A stretch of DNA of 64,000 nt from Crocinitomicaceae bacterium (GCA_002709305.1 PAQM01000028.1:1-64000), one strand, 5' to 3'. Counted from the first letter of the stretch, positions 51,657 through 60,692 are shown. Numbers and translations: made by a program. The notes: generated by a model not told the origin, from the letters alone.

Positions 51657-52673
51657 ATGAAATTAATTTTATTATCATTTATCATTCTTGCTTTATTTTC
51701 TTGCGGTAGTTTTAAAAAACTTGAAATTAATGAAATCCGATTAGCATATATTGAATATAACCCAATTGAAGGAATCAATTTTGGAAGCATAATCGATGCT
51801 AAAATAATGGTCATAATGAATGATGGAAAAGAAATTAACATTACTAATAACAGAAAATTAAACATTAATTCTAATGATATTATTCAAATAAATTCTAAAC
51901 AATTTAAAATAATAAAACATCCAAAACTATTCAACGATAATACGGCATGTTTAGATATTAAAATAAAAGATAAAGACTATCTTTTTGAAACTAAGGATAG
52001 TATTAAAATAAACTTTAAAGGAGACTTAAATATTAATGCAAATGGGCTAGATGGAGACAATGGAATCAACCAAAAGCATCGAAATTCTCCGTTAATCTTT
52101 CGTGATGGATCTAATGGAGAAAATGGAACTAACGGAGAAGATGGAGAAGATGGAGGAAATTATTTGTCAAAAATTTGGAGTGAGGAAGGCTTTACTCATA
52201 TTTATATAGAGAATAAAAAAAATAAAGAAGTCTGGAGATATAAAACATTAAATGATAGCAAAATAACATTTAATTTGGAAGGTGGAAATGGAGGGAATGG
52301 AGGGAATGGAGGGAATGGAGGGAATGGCCGGGATGGAATTATAAATAATGGTAAGTATAAACGTCCAGGTAATGGAGGCGATGGTGGAAATGGTGGAAAT
52401 GGTGGAAATGGTGGAAATGGTGGGTCAATTGAAGTTACGATTCATACAAATAATTCAATCATTGAACCTAATTTACTTTTTTTAACCAATGGTGGCAAAG
52501 CTGGGGACTATGGCAAAGCGGGTATTCCTGGAAATCCTGGGACTCCAATTGTAGGACAAACAGAAGGAAGGGTTGGAAGAAGAGGATTTATAGGTAGGTC
52601 GGGTAAAAAAGGCCTAAATGGTGATGTTAAACCTGTACAATTTAAAAGATTTGATGTGAATCAATTTAAATAA
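51657..52673 (+). CDS. lipoprotein with (GGN)n and collagen-like glycine-rich repeats
   Basis: 338 aa. Lipobox LFSC (Cys16), so membrane-anchored. A globular N-terminal domain (~20-120) is followed by glycine-rich sequence: DGDNGIN, DGSNGENGTNGEDGEDGG (~155-170, G-x-y), then two blocks of Gly-Gly-Asn repeats (~209-225 and ~240-255) flanking a basic bridge. Then a second G-x-y block (GGKAGDYGKAGIPGNPGTP, GRRGFIGRSGKKG). GGN repeats can form polyglycine-II bundles, as seen in phage adhesins (inference). The gene ends 13 nt inside the convergent DUF420 gene. Spacing from the glycosyltransferase is 17 nt, so they may be cotranscribed. Confidence 0.8.
   Translation: MKLILLSFIILALFSCGSFKKLEINEIRLAYIEYNPIEGINFGSIIDAKIMVIMNDGKEINITNNRKLNINSNDIIQINSKQFKIIKHPKLFNDNTACLDIKIKDKDYLFETKDSIKINFKGDLNINANGLDGDNGINQKHRNSPLIFRDGSNGENGTNGEDGEDGGNYLSKIWSEEGFTHIYIENKKNKEVWRYKTLNDSKITFNLEGGNGGNGGNGGNGGNGRDGIINNGKYKRPGNGGDGGNGGNGGNGGNGGSIEVTIHTNNSIIEPNLLFLTNGGKAGDYGKAGIPGNPGTPIVGQTEGRVGRRGFIGRSGKKGLNGDVKPVQFKRFDVNQFK
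52290..52325 (+). repeat. 9-bp tandem array GGAGGGAAT x4
   Basis: Four identical copies of GGAGGGAAT (52290-52325), each coding Gly-Gly-Asn, are flanked by near copies. The unit is in frame, so copy-number change would lengthen or shorten the protein without shifting the frame. Confidence 0.85.
52383..52418 (+). repeat. 9-bp tandem array GGTGGAAAT x4
   Basis: Four identical copies of GGTGGAAAT (52383-52418), again coding Gly-Gly-Asn but with different codons from the array at 52290-52325. The two therefore expanded independently rather than by duplicating one another. Confidence 0.85.
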
Positions 52674-53188
52674 TACGGGGAAATCATAAGGTAGACTATA
52701 ACCCCCGTTATAGCTACATAAAACCAAATTGGCCAAGTAAAACGAGTCCACTTTTTATGCCTCTCAAAATCACCTTTCCATGCAAATAAATATGTCAGTA
52801 AGACTAAAGGAATTATCACGATACTTAAAGAAATATGAGATATAAGAATAAAGTAATATAATTCTTTTAAGTTACCTTTATACTGGGTTGGACTAGATGT
52901 CATGTGATATGCTACATATGATGCTAAAAATAATAATGATAGAAATAGACAAATACGAATTATAAGTCTATGGACTTTCGTCATTTTATTTTTTATGGCA
53001 ATAAGTGCTAGGACTAACAAAAAAGCTGTTATTCCATTAATCATTGAATATAATGGCGGTAAAAAAGAAAGATTAACACCTTCTATTCTAACTCCAAAAA
53101 GAATTACAACAACAATTGGAACTAAAATTGAAATAGTATAAATAAGTATCTTAACTTTTTTTTCTTTATTTGGATCCAATAACTCCAT
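52661..53188 (-). CDS. DUF420 membrane protein (cytochrome oxidase assembly)
   Basis: 175 aa with five membrane helices (about 13-31, 44-62, 75-95, 108-131 and 150-168). Conserved His residues match DUF420: SYVAYHMTSSPTQYKG (~90-105) and ILISHISLSIVIIPLVL (~112-128). The family includes CtaM, required for maturation of haem-copper oxidases in some bacteria. It is the last gene of the oxidase cluster and overlaps the Sco gene by 23 nt, which supports an assembly role. Its stop overlaps the glycine-rich gene end by 13 nt on the other strand. Confidence 0.85.
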   Translation of the reverse strand: MELLDPNKEKKVKILIYTISILVPIVVVILFGVRIEGVNLSFLPPLYSMINGITAFLLVLALIAIKNKMTKVHRLIIRICLFLSLLFLASYVAYHMTSSPTQYKGNLKELYYFILISHISLSIVIIPLVLLTYLFAWKGDFERHKKWTRFTWPIWFYVAITGVIVYLMISPYYLN

Positions 53189-53825
53189 ACTCTGTTTTTA
53201 ACAGTTTTCTTAAATCTGATTGTAATAAATTAACCTGTTCTGAATTTGTCCCGCTATAAATACCGCGGACATGTCCTGAAGTATCAACAATTACAAAATA
53301 ATCAGTATGCCCAAATCCTCCATCTGCATCGTCATCTCGTTCAGCACCATTAAAGAAACTCTTTGCTAATCGGTGTGTTTCTTTTTCATCTCCAGTGAAA
53401 AAGTGCCAATTAGATGCTTCAATATTATATGTTTGGCAGTATTCTCTTAACCTTCTTGGGGTATCATGTTCAGGATCAATTGAAAAACTCATAAACTGAA
53501 CCTCTTTTTCTAAATCTTTTGTTTCGAAATTTAAACGCTTCATTTCTGTCGTCATAGATGGACAAATAGTTGGACAATATGTGAAAAAGAAATCAGCAAC
53601 CCATACTTTCCCCTTCATAGATTCTGATGTAATTAAAATAGAATCTTGATTTAAATAACTAAATGATGGTACTTTATGATAAATAGTATCTGTAATTTCT
53701 TTACCATCAGTCACTGAATATTCTACATCTCGCTCTCCTAAAATTGGTAAAAGACCTAGCTGATCAGCTTCACAAGAAAACAAAAAAATTAGCCCAGATA
53801 TAAATAAACTATTTCTTCTTAACAT
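53166..53825 (-). CDS. SCO family copper chaperone lipoprotein
   Basis: 219 aa from the ATG at 53823-53825 (an upstream ATG adds seven codons). Lipobox IFLFSC near residue 18. The thioredoxin-like Sco core follows: VADFFFTYCPTICPSMTTEM (~74-93) has the copper-binding CxxxC, and the third ligand His is in GFGHTDYFVIVDTSG (~165-179). Sco proteins deliver copper to the CuA centre of cytochrome c oxidase. Context is ideal: oxidase subunit genes upstream and DUF420 downstream. It overlaps the preceding Sco-like gene by 17 nt. Confidence 0.93.
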   Translation of the reverse strand: MLRRNSLFISGLIFLFSCEADQLGLLPILGERDVEYSVTDGKEITDTIYHKVPSFSYLNQDSILITSESMKGKVWVADFFFTYCPTICPSMTTEMKRLNFETKDLEKEVQFMSFSIDPEHDTPRRLREYCQTYNIEASNWHFFTGDEKETHRLAKSFFNGAERDDDADGGFGHTDYFVIVDTSGHVRGIYSGTNSEQVNLLQSDLRKLLKTEYGVIGSK

Positions 53826-54489
53826 GCTCAACACTTTCCTTATCATACTCTTTTTTTAATAATGCAATGCTCTCACTCATCTTTCTAACTAGGCCTTCTG
53901 AATTTCCACGGTAAACCATTCTAAGATTATTTTTTTTATCTAAAAGCAACATTAATTCTTGGAATGCATGACCGCCGTAATACTCATCACCTTCCTTAAG
54001 TAAAGTAGAATTATTTTTACTAAAATTGAAAAGTTTTTTTGGTTCTCCGGAAGCCACCATCCATACTTTAGGATCATAATCCTCAACTTGATCAAAAAGC
54101 ATTTGCCGAACAGAAGATATATCTTTAATTGGATTTCCCTCTCCATCAGTAACAAAACTAATTATTCTTAAAGATCCTTTTTCATATGATTTATGACACA
54201 TTTTTTGATATATCAAATGGTTAAAATGATGAAAAGAAATAGAACAATCATAAGGACATGAAGGCTGTAATACATTAATTAATACAGTGTAATCTTTAAA
54301 TTCTTCTGTAGAATGCTTATTACCTTTAGAATCAAAGAAAGTATAGTTCTCAGCTAAACCAAAATAATCTAGCTCTTTAAACATGTGTTTACATCCTCTT
54401 GTTGAAATAAAGATTAAAATAAGTGCTGGACCAAGTAAAACAATTAAAGTAAAAAAAACTTTCTTTAGACTAATTAAAATATCTTTCAC
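53809..54489 (-). CDS. second Sco/thioredoxin-like membrane-anchored protein
   Basis: 226 aa. One N-terminal membrane helix (~10-29). A thioredoxin-like domain follows with LINVLQPSCPYDCSISFHHF (~69-88): CPYDC is a CxxxC like that of Sco. A His occurs later in YYGGHAFQELMLLLDKKNNLRMVYRG (~171-195), the place where Sco has its third copper ligand. Sequence outside these parts differs from the following Sco protein. It is probably a divergent Sco paralogue acting in the same periplasmic copper-relay or thiol-reduction step. It overlaps the true Sco gene and follows the subunit IV gene by 24 nt. Confidence 0.75.
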   Translation of the reverse strand: MKDILISLKKVFFTLIVLLGPALILIFISTRGCKHMFKELDYFGLAENYTFFDSKGNKHSTEEFKDYTVLINVLQPSCPYDCSISFHHFNHLIYQKMCHKSYEKGSLRIISFVTDGEGNPIKDISSVRQMLFDQVEDYDPKVWMVASGEPKKLFNFSKNNSTLLKEGDEYYGGHAFQELMLLLDKKNNLRMVYRGNSEGLVRKMSESIALLKKEYDKESVEHVKKK

Positions 54490-54513
54490 TAAACTGACTG
54501 AAATATTTTGTGT

Positions 54514-54870
54514 TTAAACTGATTTATCATATACTGCCATACCCTCCCATAAAAGAATAAAAATCAAATAAATAATAAATATAACGTATGGAATGAGGAT
54601 TACGTACTTGAAAGACTTTCGTTCATCACCCAAATGCATGAAGACCAAAACAATATATGCTGCTTTAATGACTGTCATGACAATAAATCCCCATTTAACA
54701 AATAACCAAAGTGAGGAATCTTGTTTAATAAACATACCAAGTGCAACCTCAATAGCAGTGATAAGGGTCAAAAGCCCTGTTACAAACCATATCTTTTTAC
54801 GAATTTTAACACCAGTATCTTCATTATGATGTCCATCTAAAGAATATTCTATTATGTCATCTCTTTCCAT
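54514..54870 (-). CDS. cytochrome c oxidase subunit IV family protein
   Basis: 118 aa with three membrane helices (about 29-48, 56-78 and 89-111), preceded by a polar N-terminus. The small three-helix layout with IWFVTGLLTLITAIEVALGM (~28-47) and YIVLVFMHLGDERKSFKY (~72-89) matches the COX4/prokaryotic subunit IV family (PF03626). It probably stabilises the oxidase complex. It sits between subunit III (20 nt upstream) and the Sco-like gene. Confidence 0.85.
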   Translation of the reverse strand: MERDDIIEYSLDGHHNEDTGVKIRKKIWFVTGLLTLITAIEVALGMFIKQDSSLWLFVKWGFIVMTVIKAAYIVLVFMHLGDERKSFKYVILIPYVIFIIYLIFILLWEGMAVYDKSV

Positions 54871-54890
54871 AACTTAAAAATATTTTAAAT

Positions 54891-55946
54891 CTATACCAAG
54901 TAGAAAAATGTAAATACAAAAACCCATACTAAATCGACAAAATGCCAATATAAACCTGTTTTTTCAACCATCTCATAATGCCCTCTTTTATGGTATGTTC
55001 CTCTAAGTACACCAATAAAAATTAAAATATTTATTAATACACCTGAAAAAACATGAAAACCATGAAAACCAGTTATAAAGAAGAAAAAATGAGCATACTG
55101 TTGAGGACCATATTCATTTTTAGTAGGTAGCCAATGATTCCCATCTTCAAACCAGGGAGCACCGTAAAAAACTTTTGAAGAGCCACTATATAAGGAATTG
55201 TAGTATTCCTCTTCAGCTTTTTTTCCATAAATTTTATCTCCTACATTTCTTTCACTTGAAGATGACGATTTGATAGTTAATATCATATCATGATCATGCT
55301 CTTTATTAATTTGAGCAATAGACCCATCATGAAGATGAATTTTTCCTCCAGAATGAATATTACCAGTTAAAGCTGCATGCTGAAAAGTATGCATCAAATC
55401 ATCTTTAATTACGTCTCCCTTTTTGTTATGAGAACCACCTTCTAAAACAGTAAAGTTTTTAATTTCACCAAAATGTCCTGAAACTATTGCCTCTGAACCG
55501 TCACTCAATGTGATTCTTCCGAATTCCGTGCCATGAATAAAATGACTCCATTCCCAAACTTGAGATCCTAAAAAGAAAAATCCTCCAATTATAGTGGCAA
55601 ACATCCATTTAATCACACCTTTCTTATCCATTCTATGTCCTGCTTCAACAGCCAATACCATAGTAACAGAAGATACAATTAATATAAAAGTCATTAGTGC
55701 AACATATATCAAAGGATATCCATGTCCTAAAAAAGGGAGTGAATTAAATGTTTCTTCACCAATCGGCCATGATTCTATCGTTTGGTGTCTAGTAAAGCCA
55801 TATGCAATAAGCAAACCACTAAAAGTTAAAGCATCTGACACCAAAAAAAACCACATCATAAGCTTTCCATAACTCGTGCTAAATGGAGAAACTTTACCTC
55901 CCCAAAGGGTTTTAGAATCAATTTGTTTAGTTGCGTGTCCTCCCAT
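54891..55946 (-). CDS. cytochrome c oxidase subunit III with large inserted domain
   Basis: 351 aa from the ATG at 55944-55946; the open frame extends 30 codons upstream, but that part lies inside the preceding gene and is not conserved-looking. Subunit III features: LMMWFFLVSDALTFSGLLIAYG (~29-50), WEWSHFIHG (~132-140), FHGFHVFSGVLINI (~289-302) and YWHFVDLVWVFVFT (~332-345). About 130 residues between WEWSHFI and YAHFFFFITG form a hydrophilic insert, rich in His, Gly and Asp. The core binds to the oxidase and affects proton pumping. It follows the other subunit III gene by 22 nt. Confidence 0.9.
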   Translation of the reverse strand: MGGHATKQIDSKTLWGGKVSPFSTSYGKLMMWFFLVSDALTFSGLLIAYGFTRHQTIESWPIGEETFNSLPFLGHGYPLIYVALMTFILIVSSVTMVLAVEAGHRMDKKGVIKWMFATIIGGFFFLGSQVWEWSHFIHGTEFGRITLSDGSEAIVSGHFGEIKNFTVLEGGSHNKKGDVIKDDLMHTFQHAALTGNIHSGGKIHLHDGSIAQINKEHDHDMILTIKSSSSSERNVGDKIYGKKAEEEYYNSLYSGSSKVFYGAPWFEDGNHWLPTKNEYGPQQYAHFFFFITGFHGFHVFSGVLINILIFIGVLRGTYHKRGHYEMVEKTGLYWHFVDLVWVFVFTFFYLV

Positions 55947-55968
55947 GATCTTGTTATATTTTACAAGT

Positions 55969-57060
55969 TTAATGAATAAAAAGCAAAAAAAGTAGTAAAT
56001 ATATCCATAAAAACCCCAAAAAATGCCAAAAAACAACTCCTAAACTAAGTGAAATATTATTGGCTTTACTAATCTTTCCAAGATATGAATTAAACACCAA
56101 TTTTAATATATAAAATATAGTCACAACTACATGTAGTAAATGCAATATAGTAATTAACCACAAATACGAAGATGATGTATCTTGAGACTGCTCCGATTTA
56201 TTTTGAAGGTAAGAGGGAAGAGGTTTTCCTTTGAGATGAAGTTTTCTGTCGAAATATTCTAATTCATCTCCTCTAAAATAAATGCGAAAATCTTTTCCTA
56301 AATCACCTTTAGCAAAAAAATCTCCTCTTGAATCTCGAACATTCTTTGCTAAATCACTTAAATGAATTCTTTCGGTAAACTTTAATTTACCGTATTCTTT
56401 AGAAACTAATTTCCCATTTGAAATTTTAAGTGCTTTATTTAGAAGAAAAATCTGAAATTCGTTCCCGTAATTATTAATTTTGATGACTTCTTTTTTTATA
56501 AATTCTTGATTAACCTGATCGTCAAAAAGAATGAAATTTTGCATAAAATTTTTGTAAGCATTAAAATCATCTTCACTCATTTTTTCGCCATTTATTGAAA
56601 AATTATTGCCATCAACTTTAATATAACTTCCTTTATATTTAACTTCAAATAAATCTCCATATTTTCCTTTTTTTACTATTATTCCGGATCCAGTAAGATG
56701 GATTCCATTTTCAGCTAAATTTAAATATCCCAAATACTGAGTATAGACAAATGATAAAGCAAATATTAGTGTCATTAAAAGCATAATTTTCATTCGCTTA
56801 ACTTGATCTTTTTTTACATAAAAAAGTGCAAGCTGAATACTTATACTGCCTAATAACATTAAACCTGTACTTACAAAAAAAACCTTGGGCCAAGCAGACA
56901 CTGATAACTTTAGCCAAAAAGAGTCTCCCATTGAGACTATGTATGCAGATGTCAATCCACCAAACAACATAATTATACTAAGCATGGCAACATATACAAG
57001 ATTTTTTTTAGCCTTATTCATTTTTAAATCTTCTTTAGTTTTTATATAATTCTGACTCAT
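55969..57060 (-). CDS. second haem-copper oxidase subunit III-like protein with extramembrane insert
   Basis: 363 aa. Membrane helices lie at both ends (about 20-42, 62-80, 89-108 and then ~298-322, 336-362), with LVYVAMLSIIMLFGGLTSAYIV near the start and HLLHVVVTIFYILKLV, FWHFLGFLWIYLLLF near the end, as in subunit III. Between ~122 and ~295 is a hydrophilic, mostly beta/Lys-rich region absent from typical subunit III. The pairing of two subunit III proteins in one cluster is common in Bacteroidota. It follows ctaB by 3 nt. Confidence 0.8.
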   Translation of the reverse strand: MSQNYIKTKEDLKMNKAKKNLVYVAMLSIIMLFGGLTSAYIVSMGDSFWLKLSVSAWPKVFFVSTGLMLLGSISIQLALFYVKKDQVKRMKIMLLMTLIFALSFVYTQYLGYLNLAENGIHLTGSGIIVKKGKYGDLFEVKYKGSYIKVDGNNFSINGEKMSEDDFNAYKNFMQNFILFDDQVNQEFIKKEVIKINNYGNEFQIFLLNKALKISNGKLVSKEYGKLKFTERIHLSDLAKNVRDSRGDFFAKGDLGKDFRIYFRGDELEYFDRKLHLKGKPLPSYLQNKSEQSQDTSSSYLWLITILHLLHVVVTIFYILKLVFNSYLGKISKANNISLSLGVVFWHFLGFLWIYLLLFLLFIH

Positions 57061-57063
57061 GTT

Positions 57064-57966
57064 TTATATTTTATTTATTTGTAAAAACGATTCTATAACA
57101 TTTAAATTACGATCAAACACATAAGAAAATTGTATGATTGGTAAATAAACAAATGATGCAAACATCAACTTTCGAGCATCTTTATCTTCACATGTTAATA
57201 ACAACTTATATGCATAATAAAAAAACACTATACCTAAAAAAGTTGAGATAATCATAGACCATGATCCCGAAACACCTATAACCCATGGTAAAAGACTAAA
57301 TGGAATTAATGCAATTGACCAAATTACCATTTGATATGCAGAATTTTTTGACTTACCTTTATCAGATGGTAATAAATTAAAACCTGCTAGTTTATAATCA
57401 TCATAACAAACCCATGCAATTGCCCAAAAGTGAGGAAATTGCCATGTAAATTGAACAAAAAACAAAATCCCTGGTATCAAACCAAAATCATCAGTATAAG
57501 CTATTGCTCCTAGCATGGGCGGTATAGCGCCAGGTATAGCTCCTATAAAAACTGCCCAAGGGGATCTAGATTTCATTGGTGTATATAAAAAAACATAAAT
57601 TACATAAGCAAGTAACCCTAGTAATGAGGAATAAAAATTAATTAAATAAAGAATAACGAGCCCAAGAATTAATGAGATTACAACAATAGTATATGCTTCT
57701 TTAAGGGAAAGAGTACCTAGAGGAAGTGGTCTTTTTGCTGTTCGCTTCATTAACGTATCTACTTCCCTCTCCAAAATTTGATTTGAACCATTCGATGCTG
57801 CTGTTACCAAAAAACCTCCAATAAAAAGATAAATCAATTCTAGAAAATTACTCCCGCCAACAAATAAATAACCCGAAATAGCTGATAAAATAACTAGTAC
57901 AGACAACCTAAACTTTGTGAAAAGTATATAAGTATTAATCTTTTCTTTCAAAACCCTTTTTAGCAT
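57064..57966 (-). CDS. ctaB: protoheme IX farnesyltransferase
   Basis: 300 aa, UbiA superfamily, about nine membrane helices. Signatures: TAASNGSNQILEREVDTLMKRTAKRPLP (~55-82, includes the NxxxDxxxD motif that binds farnesyl diphosphate), an AWVCYDDYKLAGFNLLP stretch (~184-200, second Asp-containing motif) and the YTPMKSRSPWAVFIGAIPGAIPPMLGA region (~128-154). It makes haem O from haem B, the first step towards haem A of the oxidase. It is the first gene in the cluster and is followed by the two subunit III genes. The upstream gap of 88 nt holds no other gene. Confidence 0.95.
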   Translation of the reverse strand: MLKRVLKEKINTYILFTKFRLSVLVILSAISGYLFVGGSNFLELIYLFIGGFLVTAASNGSNQILEREVDTLMKRTAKRPLPLGTLSLKEAYTIVVISLILGLVILYLINFYSSLLGLLAYVIYVFLYTPMKSRSPWAVFIGAIPGAIPPMLGAIAYTDDFGLIPGILFFVQFTWQFPHFWAIAWVCYDDYKLAGFNLLPSDKGKSKNSAYQMVIWSIALIPFSLLPWVIGVSGSWSMIISTFLGIVFFYYAYKLLLTCEDKDARKLMFASFVYLPIIQFSYVFDRNLNVIESFLQINKI

Positions 57967-58054
57967 AAATTAAGCAGAACAATATTTGACAACACAAAAA
58001 TAGTTATTATTTAAGCTTAATAAAGTTAATTTTGATTCAATAATATAAATTATA

Positions 58055-59104
58055 TCATATAATCATCATCGCATCTCCATATGAATAAAACCTGTACTTT
58101 TCTTTAATGGCTTCTTGATAAGCATTCATAATATTTTCATGCCCTCCAAAAGCAGAGATCATCATTAATAGAGTTGATAAAGGTGTATGAAAATTTGTTA
58201 TTAAAACATCCGCAATACTGAAATCATATGGAGGAAAAATAAATTTATTTGTCCAACCATCATATGGTTTAAGTAATCCTTCAGTTGAAACTGAAGTTTC
58301 TATTGCTCTCATAGCAGTGCTTCCAACAGCAACTATTTTCTTTTTTGTCTTCTTAGCATTATTTACCAAATCAACACAAGATTGATTAATGGAAATTTGT
58401 TCTGAATCCATTTTATGCTTAGTCAAATCTTCCACCTCAACAGGGCGGAAAGTACCTAACCCAATATGTAATGTTATTTCTGCAAAATCAATTCCCTTAA
58501 GCTCAAGACGCTTCATCAATTGTTTAGAAAAATGTAGACCTGCAGTAGGTGCTGCAACAGCACCTTCCTCTTTTGCATAAACGGTTTGATAACGGTCTTC
58601 ATCGATTTGTTCAACATCACGCTTTATATATTTTGGGAGTGGTGTTTGACCCAATTCAGTAATTGTTTTTTTGAATTCTTCATATGAACCATCAAAAAGA
58701 AAACGAAGAGTTCTTCCTCGAGATGTAGTATTATCAATCACTTCAGCGACTAAAGAATCATCCTCACCAAAATATAATTTGTTGCCTATTCTAATTTTTC
58801 TTGCCGGATCAACCAAAACATCCCAAAGTAGACTCTCTCGATTTAATTCTCTTAACAAAAAAACTTCAATTTTAGCCCCTGTTTTTTCTTTATTCCCATA
58901 CATCCTAGCCGGAAACACCTTTGTATTATTCATGATTAAAACATCACCTTCATCAAAATAATCGATAATGTCTTTAAACAATTTATGTTCAACTTTACCA
59001 GTATCCTTATGTACTACCATTAATCGAGATTCATCTCTATTCTCTGTCGGGTACTCTGCTATTAGTTCTTCTGGTAAATCAAAACTAAACTGAGATAATT
59101 TCAT
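58055..59104 (-). CDS. queA: S-adenosylmethionine:tRNA ribosyltransferase-isomerase
   Basis: 349 aa from the ATG that gives [19 protein letters not shown]; an ATG three codons upstream is an alternative. QueA features: [19 protein letters not shown] (~14-32), [15 protein letters not shown]-like strand (~57-71), [16 protein letters not shown] (~176-191) and [10 protein letters not shown] (~213-222). It transfers and isomerises the ribosyl group of SAM onto preQ1-tRNA in queuosine synthesis. It follows truB on the same strand but is separated by 70 nt that contain a TACCTTTG -7 box. Confidence 0.96.
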   Translation of the reverse strand: MKLSQFSFDLPEELIAEYPTENRDESRLMVVHKDTGKVEHKLFKDIIDYFDEGDVLIMNNTKVFPARMYGNKEKTGAKIEVFLLRELNRESLLWDVLVDPARKIRIGNKLYFGEDDSLVAEVIDNTTSRGRTLRFLFDGSYEEFKKTITELGQTPLPKYIKRDVEQIDEDRYQTVYAKEEGAVAAPTAGLHFSKQLMKRLELKGIDFAEITLHIGLGTFRPVEVEDLTKHKMDSEQISINQSCVDLVNNAKKTKKKIVAVGSTAMRAIETSVSTEGLLKPYDGWTNKFIFPPYDFSIADVLITNFHTPLSTLLMMISAFGGHENIMNAYQEAIKEKYRFYSYGDAMMII

Positions 59105-59151
59105 TTTATTCATAATAACAATTCTATTTTATTAGTTTTTTTGCAAGGATG

Positions 59152-59159
59152 CAAAGGTA
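59152..59159 (-). promoter_or_regulatory. -7 box (TACCTTTG) for queA
   Basis: On the minus strand TACCTTTG matches TAnnTTTG exactly, 47 nt upstream of the queA start and just inside the truB/queA gap. It suggests queA has its own promoter in addition to any read-through. Confidence 0.5.
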
Positions 59160-59174
59160 CAAAAATTAACATTT

Positions 59175-59870
59175 TTAAAGTGGAGAGTTGTCAATAAAAT
59201 CAATCCAATCATCGATACTCCTACTCTCACTAACATTTTTAGTGCCCGACTGCAATCTTCTAAGCTCAATTAAAGTGGCCCCAGAGTTAAGTCTTGAACC
59301 AAAATCATGAGCAATTTTACGAATATAGGTTCCTTTACTACATAATATATCAAAGTTTATTTCCGGAAAATTTGAGGAGTCAATCTTAAAATCATGAACT
59401 ATTATTTTATTTTTTGTTAATTCAACATCTATGCCAGAACGAGCATAATCATAAGCACGTTTACCTTTAATTTTTTTTGCTGAAAAAACAGGTGGTTCTT
59501 GATATTGTTTACCAAAAAAAGAAAGCCTAACTGACTCTATTAAATCCTCATTAATATGAGAAATAGGAAATTCTCCATTAAAATCAGTCTCTAAATCGTA
59601 TGATGAAGTTGTTTTCCCTACTAAAAACTTACCAACATATCTTTTGTCTCCTATCATATATTGGTTAATTTTTTTAGTATTTGCACCAATACAAATCACT
59701 AATAAACCAGTTGCTAAAGGATCAAGAGTTCCTGCATGACCAACTTTAATCTTTTTAACACCAAGTTTCCTTTTTAAATGCCAACGTATTTTATTCACTA
59801 CGTCAAAGGATGTCCATCCAATCGGTTTATCTACTAATATAGTCTCGCCTAAAGCAATTTTTTCTATCAT
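59175..59870 (-). CDS. truB: tRNA pseudouridine(55) synthase
   Basis: 231 aa. TruB motifs: LVDKPIGWTSFDVVNKIR (~12-29), VGHAGTLDPLATGLLVICIG (~43-62, catalytic Asp in the TLDPLA segment), YVGKFLVGKTTSSYDLETD (~78-96), and YIRKIAHDFGSRL (~182-194). It isomerises U55 in the T-loop of tRNAs. It lacks the longer C-terminal PUA extension seen in E. coli, as common for shorter TruB. It begins 1 nt from uppP in the ftsX-DUF3098-uppP-truB-queA set. Confidence 0.95.
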   Translation of the reverse strand: MIEKIALGETILVDKPIGWTSFDVVNKIRWHLKRKLGVKKIKVGHAGTLDPLATGLLVICIGANTKKINQYMIGDKRYVGKFLVGKTTSSYDLETDFNGEFPISHINEDLIESVRLSFFGKQYQEPPVFSAKKIKGKRAYDYARSGIDVELTKNKIIVHDFKIDSSNFPEINFDILCSKGTYIRKIAHDFGSRLNSGATLIELRRLQSGTKNVSESRSIDDWIDFIDNSPL

Positions 59871-59871
59871 G

Positions 59872-60687
59872 CTAATTAAATGTTTTCCAGATTATAGCAA
59901 GAAAACCAACAATAAAACAGTAATATGAAAAATAAGACAACTTACTTTTTTTCACTAAAAAAATCATGAACTGACAAGCTATAAAACCAGTTAGGAATGC
60001 AAAAATAAATCCTATTAATATTACCCCTAAAGAAATTCCTAAGGCATCTTTATCTGAGAAAATAATTGTAAATTCTTCACTCATAATATCTTTTGCAATT
60101 TTCCCGAAGATAATTGGAATAACCATTAAAAAAGAAAATCTAGCTGCTTTGAATCTATCTATACCTAATAAAACGGAAGTACCGATAGTAGCACCAGATC
60201 TTGATATTCCAGGTAAAATGGCTATTGCTTGAGCTATTCCTATTATAATAGCATTAAAAAAACTAACTTCTTTTTGTGTAATCTTAGATTTATCGGCTAA
60301 AAACAAAATCACACCCGTGAAGATCAGCATACATCCAACAAGTAAAATCTGACCGTGAAAAAATGATTCCAAAATCTCATCAAACATAATCCCAACAATA
60401 ACGGCAGGAATCATTGATAAAAAAATTTTAATTGAAAAAATCAACTCATCATTCTTCTTAAATCTAAATAACCCTTTTAATAGCAAAGAAACATCTTTTC
60501 GAAAAACAACAATTGTACTTAACGCTGTAGCAAAATGTAAAAAAGTAGTCATCATCAAGCTAGATTTACCACTAAGATCTTGACCTTGTATATATTTGAC
60601 TAACTCTAGATGTCCACTACTACTAACTGGCAAAAACTCTGTCAATCCCTGTATTATCCCAAGAATAATTGCATCAAGAAAACCCAT
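59872..60687 (-). CDS. uppP: undecaprenyl-diphosphatase (BacA/UppP)
   Basis: 271 aa, about eight membrane helices. The two hallmark active-site stretches are present: GIIQGLTEFLPVSSSGHLEL (~10-29) and ILPGISRSGATIGTSVLLG (~156-174). It dephosphorylates undecaprenyl pyrophosphate to recycle the lipid carrier for peptidoglycan and O-antigen. It is encoded between DUF3098 and truB. Confidence 0.96.
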   Translation of the reverse strand: MGFLDAIILGIIQGLTEFLPVSSSGHLELVKYIQGQDLSGKSSLMMTTFLHFATALSTIVVFRKDVSLLLKGLFRFKKNDELIFSIKIFLSMIPAVIVGIMFDEILESFFHGQILLVGCMLIFTGVILFLADKSKITQKEVSFFNAIIIGIAQAIAILPGISRSGATIGTSVLLGIDRFKAARFSFLMVIPIIFGKIAKDIMSEEFTIIFSDKDALGISLGVILIGFIFAFLTGFIACQFMIFLVKKSKLSYFSYYCFIVGFLAIIWKTFN

Positions 60688-60692
60688 TTAAT

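Noticed and set aside
52290-52427. A CRISPR-like or minisatellite locus.
   Set aside because: Units are 9 bp, in frame and code Gly-Gly-Asn within an intact lipoprotein gene; there are no spacers.
55947-56036. A 30-codon N-terminal extension of cytochrome oxidase subunit III.
   Set aside because: The extra residues are aromatic-rich and lie inside the end of the preceding subunit III gene; the ATG at 55946 gives the expected start with a 22-nt gap.
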